This document shows, piece after piece, positions 5,714 to 8,110 of a stretch of DNA of 8,110 bases (its first letter is position 1; the number at the start of each line of letters is the position of its first letter). The notes below the pieces were generated by a model, which was given only the letters and a program-made list of their open reading frames with translations, was not told where the DNA came from and searched no databases. Origin of the DNA: Psychrobacter sp. UBA3962 (lineage in GTDB: Bacteria > Pseudomonadota > Gammaproteobacteria > Pseudomonadales > Moraxellaceae); the NCBI RefSeq assembly GCF_002385225.1, contig NZ_DGDC01000015.1:1-8110 (forward strand), in the 5' to 3' direction. The position numbers were made by a program, and so were the translations under genes.

Positions 5714-6106
5714 ATGATCACAACTAAGATTTTAAAAACCGCTGTTGGTGTCCAGCGTGGTGATGTTATTGATAAGACAGAATCCACGAAACTTCAAAAC
5801 GTCACGAACGGTATCATCGTTGGTCGGTTCAAACGTGGCGTTATGGGTACCCCATTTAAGGTCAATGAAGGCAATTTTTCAGCCATTCTGGGCCGTGATG
5901 TGGCAAACCCTAGTTTCCTAGCTATTGAGGACGCGCTAAACAGTGGATTGAGTGAAGTTTGGGTTATGCGAGTGGGCAGTAGCTATAAGCGAGCCGACTT
6001 GAGCAGCTTAACTGATTGCTTAGACAAGACTATCAAAGACAGTGATATGAGTGTCGGTGACGATGGTTATATTCCTGATTATCAACAAGGCCAAAACGAG
6101 CAATAG
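5714..6106 (+). CDS. Second, short protein with tail-sheath-like N-terminal domain
   Basis: Residues 1-90 align without gaps to residues 1-90 of the 417-aa repeat protein, with 38 identities (42%). The shared core includes NG-IVGRFKRG (32-42), PFKVN (47-51), LG-D (59-62), NPS (65-67), EDA (72-74) and the E-W--R strand (81-86). After this domain only 40 residues remain. They end in Gly-Asp-Asp-Gly-Tyr-Ile-Pro-Asp-Tyr-Gln-Gln, which resembles one unit of the Gly-Tyr-x-Pro repeats of the long paralogue. It is therefore a docking domain with a minimal tail. It may be an adaptor, a cap, or the mount for the fibre encoded just downstream. The ribosome binding site AAGGCGGA (5703-5710) overlaps the previous stop codon, and 10 bases separate its stop from the next start. 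A decayed copy is possible, but conservation of the core argues for a working protein. Confidence 0.8.
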   Translation: MITTKILKTAVGVQRGDVIDKTESTKLQNVTNGIIVGRFKRGVMGTPFKVNEGNFSAILGRDVANPSFLAIEDALNSGLSEVWVMRVGSSYKRADLSSLTDCLDKTIKDSDMSVGDDGYIPDYQQGQNEQ

Positions 6107-6116
6107 GAGTTAATTT

Positions 6117-6266
6117 ATGGCGTATGTTCTGGTGGAAGAGGGGAAAATCGAAGAGCTTGAGGAAGCCTGCCAGCAATCCTTAAAGGTTGACGATATTAAA
6201 TTAGGTAGCAGCTACATTGCTGATTATGAGCAATCAGGCGAAAGTAAAGAGGAAGAACAACTATGA
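6117..6266 (+). CDS. 49-residue protein between the sheath-like and fibre genes
   Basis: The frame encodes 49 residues with good initiation signals: AGGAG at 6105-6109, 7 bases before the ATG and overlapping the previous stop. Its stop overlaps the following fibre start as ATGA (6263-6266). The protein is acidic, with a Glu-rich helix (7-16) and Glu-rich end (42-48). Residues 18-39 (Cys-x-x-x-Leu-Lys, Asp-Asp-Ile, Tyr-Ile-x-Asp-Tyr-x-Gln) resemble residues 102-125 of the preceding 130-aa protein, which share a Cys, a Lys, an Asp and Tyr-Ile-x-Asp-Tyr-x-Gln allowing small gaps. It may be a duplicated C-terminal tail that acts as a small connector or chaperone peptide for the adjacent fibre. 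The similarity is short, so that relation is tentative. The ribosome binding site and overlaps make real translation likely. Confidence 0.65.
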   Translation: MAYVLVEEGKIEELEEACQQSLKVDDIKLGSSYIADYEQSGESKEEEQL

Positions 6267-8110
6267 GTATCAAGGGCGTTATTCTTAGTAAAGACGCAGA
6301 CGTAAGAGAACTTGCGACCCGTATCGGTAAAGATATTGGTAGCATTGACAATCTTACAACTGGCGATAAAAAGAGCATTGTAAGTGCTGTTAATGAGGTT
6401 AAAAAAGCAACTGTTGAGGCTGGCGAGATTTACGCCACCAAAGAAGAGGCTGCTAAGCTTGCCAGCAAGGTAGAGCTACAAAAAGCTATCGCTGATCTTA
6501 TCAACGGTGCAGATGAAGATGATGATACCTTAAAAGAGCTTGCCGATAAGATCGCTGACTTGTTAGAAGCAGATGAAAACTTTGCTCAACAAATTAGTGC
6601 TATCAATAGCGACAAGGCATCACGTAGCGAGCTTAACCAGGCTAAAACAGAGTTATCAGGCTCAATCCAAACAACCAAAACTCAACTACAAACGGCTATC
6701 AGCGCAGAGGAAACTTCTCGTAAAGCCGAAGATAAAGCTATCCGTGGTGAGTTTGCCAAAGCCGACCAAGACTTGAAAAAGGCAGTTGACGCAGCAGACG
6801 CAGCAATTCGCAGTGAGTTTGCAGCGGCCGACAAGTCGCTTAAAAGCGCAGTTGACGCGGCTGATACGGCCATTCGTAGTGAGCTTGCCCAAGCTACTCA
6901 AGCCCTAAAACAAGAAGCTAAAGAAGAGTCAGAAGCGCGAAAAGCAGAAGATACAGCCATTCGCGGTGAACTTGCTGAATCTAACCAGCAGGCTCAAAAA
7001 GCCATTGAAGATGAAGCAGCTGAACGCTTAGCAGAAGATACGGCTATCCGTAACGAGTTTGCCTTAGCTGATCAAGAGCTACAAAAAGCGATTGATTCAG
7101 AAGCGGCCACCCGTAAAGCACAAGATACCGATATCCGTAACAAGTACGCAACTAAGGCTGAATTAACCCAGGCGATCACCGATTTAATTAACGGTGCAGA
7201 CGCCGATTCAGACTCTTTAAAAGAACTTGCGGACAAAATTACTGCCCTAGCTCAAGCCGATAAGGGATTGGTAAGTGCTACCGAAGCTCAATCATTCAAG
7301 GCGGCTAACAAAGAGATTGCACGCAATAACATTGATGCAGTAGCTAAAGCCACGTTTGAAAAAGAGGTAGCTGAAATTGATGAGGTTAAAGCAACCCGTG
7401 AAGAGCTTAGCTTAGCCAAGACAGAGCTAACAGACTCTATTAACACTAAGAGCGCCCAGCTTAGATCATCTATTGAGGATGAAGCGGCCAATCGCAAAGC
7501 AGACGATGCAGCAATTCGCACAGCATTTGCTCATGCAGATACCATGAACAAAGAAGCTTTGACAGCATTGATCAACACTAAAGAAACCGCTATGCGTAGC
7601 GAGTTTACTAAGTACGATGAACTGCTACAAAGCGGCATTGAAGCAGAAGAGATTATCCGTAAGGTAGAAGATGCTGCTATTCGCAGTGAATTTGCTATTG
7701 CTGATCAAAATCTTAGAGAAGAGCTTAGAAGCACAATCAACACTAGAGAAGCAGCTGTTCGTGCAGATTTCAAACAAGCTGATAGCCAGGTACAAGCGGC
7801 TGTTACAGCAGAAGAAAATGCACGCAAGGCACAAGGCGAAGCCATTCGTGGTGAATTGGCTAACACAGACCAAAAACTACAAGCCTCGGTTGTTGCAGAA
7901 GAGAGCGCACGTAAAGCGGAAGACGTGGCCATTCGCGGCGAGCTGGCAGGTGTTAACCAGCTGCTACAAAGCACTATCAGTGCAGAAAGCGCGGCTCGTA
8001 AAGCGGAAGATGCGGCTATTCGTAATGAGTATGCCACTAAAAACGAGCTAACCAAAGCGATCACTGACTTAATCAATGGCGCTGATGTTGATTCTGATAC
8101 GTTAAAAGAG
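6263..8110 (+). CDS. Long coiled-coil tail fibre protein, 3' end beyond window
   Basis: One frame stays open from ATG 6263 to the last base: 616 codons with no stop, so the true protein is longer. AGAGGAAG (6248-6255) is the ribosome binding site and the start overlaps the previous stop (ATGA). Residues 27-48 have the Leu-Thr-Thr-x-Asp-Lys-x-Ser-Ile-Val-x-Ala-Val-Asn-Glu-Val pattern found near the start of many phage fibres. Residues 72-99, 301-328 and 596-616 are copies of the fibre module Ala-Ile-x-Asp-Leu-Ile-Asn-Gly-Ala-Asp-x-Asp-x-Asp-x-Leu-Lys-Glu-Leu-Ala-Asp; the last is cut by the window. Between them lie long Ala/Glu/Lys/Arg-rich helices with recurring Arg-Lys-Ala-Glu-Asp-x-Ala-Ile-Arg-x-Glu. 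This indicates a long, probably trimeric, rod. The receptor-binding tip and any chaperone would be downstream, out of view. No cysteine or membrane segment is seen in the visible part. Confidence 0.88.
   Translation, partial: MSIKGVILSKDADVRELATRIGKDIGSIDNLTTGDKKSIVSAVNEVKKATVEAGEIYATKEEAAKLASKVELQKAIADLINGADEDDDTLKELADKIADLLEADENFAQQISAINSDKASRSELNQAKTELSGSIQTTKTQLQTAISAEETSRKAEDKAIRGEFAKADQDLKKAVDAADAAIRSEFAAADKSLKSAVDAADTAIRSELAQATQALKQEAKEESEARKAEDTAIRGELAESNQQAQKAIEDEAAERLAEDTAIRNEFALADQELQKAIDSEAATRKAQDTDIRNKYATKAELTQAITDLINGADADSDSLKELADKITALAQADKGLVSATEAQSFKAANKEIARNNIDAVAKATFEKEVAEIDEVKATREELSLAKTELTDSINTKSAQLRSSIEDEAANRKADDAAIRTAFAHADTMNKEALTALINTKETAMRSEFTKYDELLQSGIEAEEIIRKVEDAAIRSEFAIADQNLREELRSTINTREAAVRADFKQADSQVQAAVTAEENARKAQGEAIRGELANTDQKLQASVVAEESARKAEDVAIRGELAGVNQLLQSTISAESAARKAEDAAIRNEYATKNELTKAITDLINGADVDSDTLKE
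6698..7144 (+). repeat. First block of 22/29-residue coiled-coil repeats
   Basis: Protein residues 146-294. The conserved Ala-Ile-Arg (last copy Asp-Ile-Arg) recurs at residues 159, 181, 203, 232, 261 and 290, giving spacings of 22, 22, 29, 29 and 29. Each unit reads roughly Glu-x-x-x-Arg-Lys-Ala-Glu-Asp-x-Ala-Ile-Arg-x-Glu-(Phe/Leu)-Ala-x-Ala-Asp-Gln. The 22-residue units lack one heptad compared with the 29-residue ones. Third codon positions differ widely between copies, so this is not a recent tandem duplication. Confidence 0.85.
7466..8032 (+). repeat. Second block of 26/29-residue coiled-coil repeats
   Basis: Protein residues 402-590. The Ala-(Ile/Met/Val)-Arg marker recurs at residues 417, 443, 472, 498, 527, 556 and 585, giving spacings of 26, 29, 26, 29, 29 and 29. 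The block follows a non-repetitive helical stretch (residues 329-401) and runs straight into the third Leu-Ile-Asn-Gly-Ala-Asp module. The units are homologous to those of the first block, so the two blocks probably arose by internal duplication of a larger segment. Confidence 0.85.

Noticed and set aside
6104..6266. Programmed frameshift joining the 130-aa protein to the 49-aa protein or the fibre
   Set aside because: A stop codon with its own ribosome binding site (AGGAG) and a new ATG follow at normal distance, and no slippery heptamer is evident; separate initiation is the simpler reading.
6698..8032. CRISPR-like or recent satellite repeat
   Set aside because: The periodicity is coding, in frame, with synonymous divergence between copies, and there are no unique spacers between identical repeats.
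6573..8076. Several open frames of 60-126 codons on both strands inside the fibre region (for example 6573-6776 and 7671-8051 on +, 7705-8076 on -)
   Set aside because: They arise from the repetitive Ala/Glu/Lys/Arg codons of the long frame that starts at 6263 and stays open to the window end. They lack ribosome binding sites and mirror the repeats in other frames.

Overview
The window is part of the virion-structure region of a tailed double-stranded DNA virus (Caudoviricetes) or a prophage. The evidence is a large probable major capsid protein, two proteins from phage structural families that I recognise by motif, tail-sheath-like N-terminal domains, a very long coiled-coil fibre gene, strict co-orientation, and tight or overlapping gene junctions. 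Base composition is moderately AT-rich. The style suggests a gammaproteobacterial, possibly marine, host, but nothing here fixes the host. No integrase, tRNA, CRISPR array, reverse transcriptase or insertion sequence is visible.

Layout. A small unknown gene (1-294) is followed by a 195-base gap holding an intrinsic terminator and further inverted repeats; the last one overlaps the ribosome binding site of the capsid gene. The capsid gene (490-2298, 602 aa) is closed by a strong terminator (2344-2378). A 145-aa protein with a HeH/SAP-like segment, an acidic hinge and a compact C-terminal domain follows (2400-2837, with its start revised on ribosome-binding-site evidence). Next is a tightly coupled structural operon. 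It has a 417-aa protein joining a sheath-like N-terminal domain to about twelve 24-25-residue repeats (2894-4147), a 325-aa tail-fibre-type protein (4147-5124), a 197-aa virion protein (5111-5704), a 130-aa second copy of the sheath-like domain (5714-6106), and a 49-aa protein (6117-6266). It ends with a giant coiled-coil fibre protein (6263 to beyond 8110) whose 616 visible codons have no stop in the window.

How they may work together. The capsid gene looks like its own expression unit, insulated by terminators, as suits the most abundant virion protein. The downstream operon looks like a module for fibres or surface appendages. Two proteins share the same predicted docking domain (38 of 90 residues identical without gaps) but carry very different C-terminal parts: a long repeat array in one, a short Gly-Tyr-x-Pro tail in the other. 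The small 49-aa protein appears to share that short tail. The most novel feature is this re-use of a sheath-like docking domain on an undescribed repeat array, next to a coiled-coil fibre with 22-, 26- and 29-residue periodicity.
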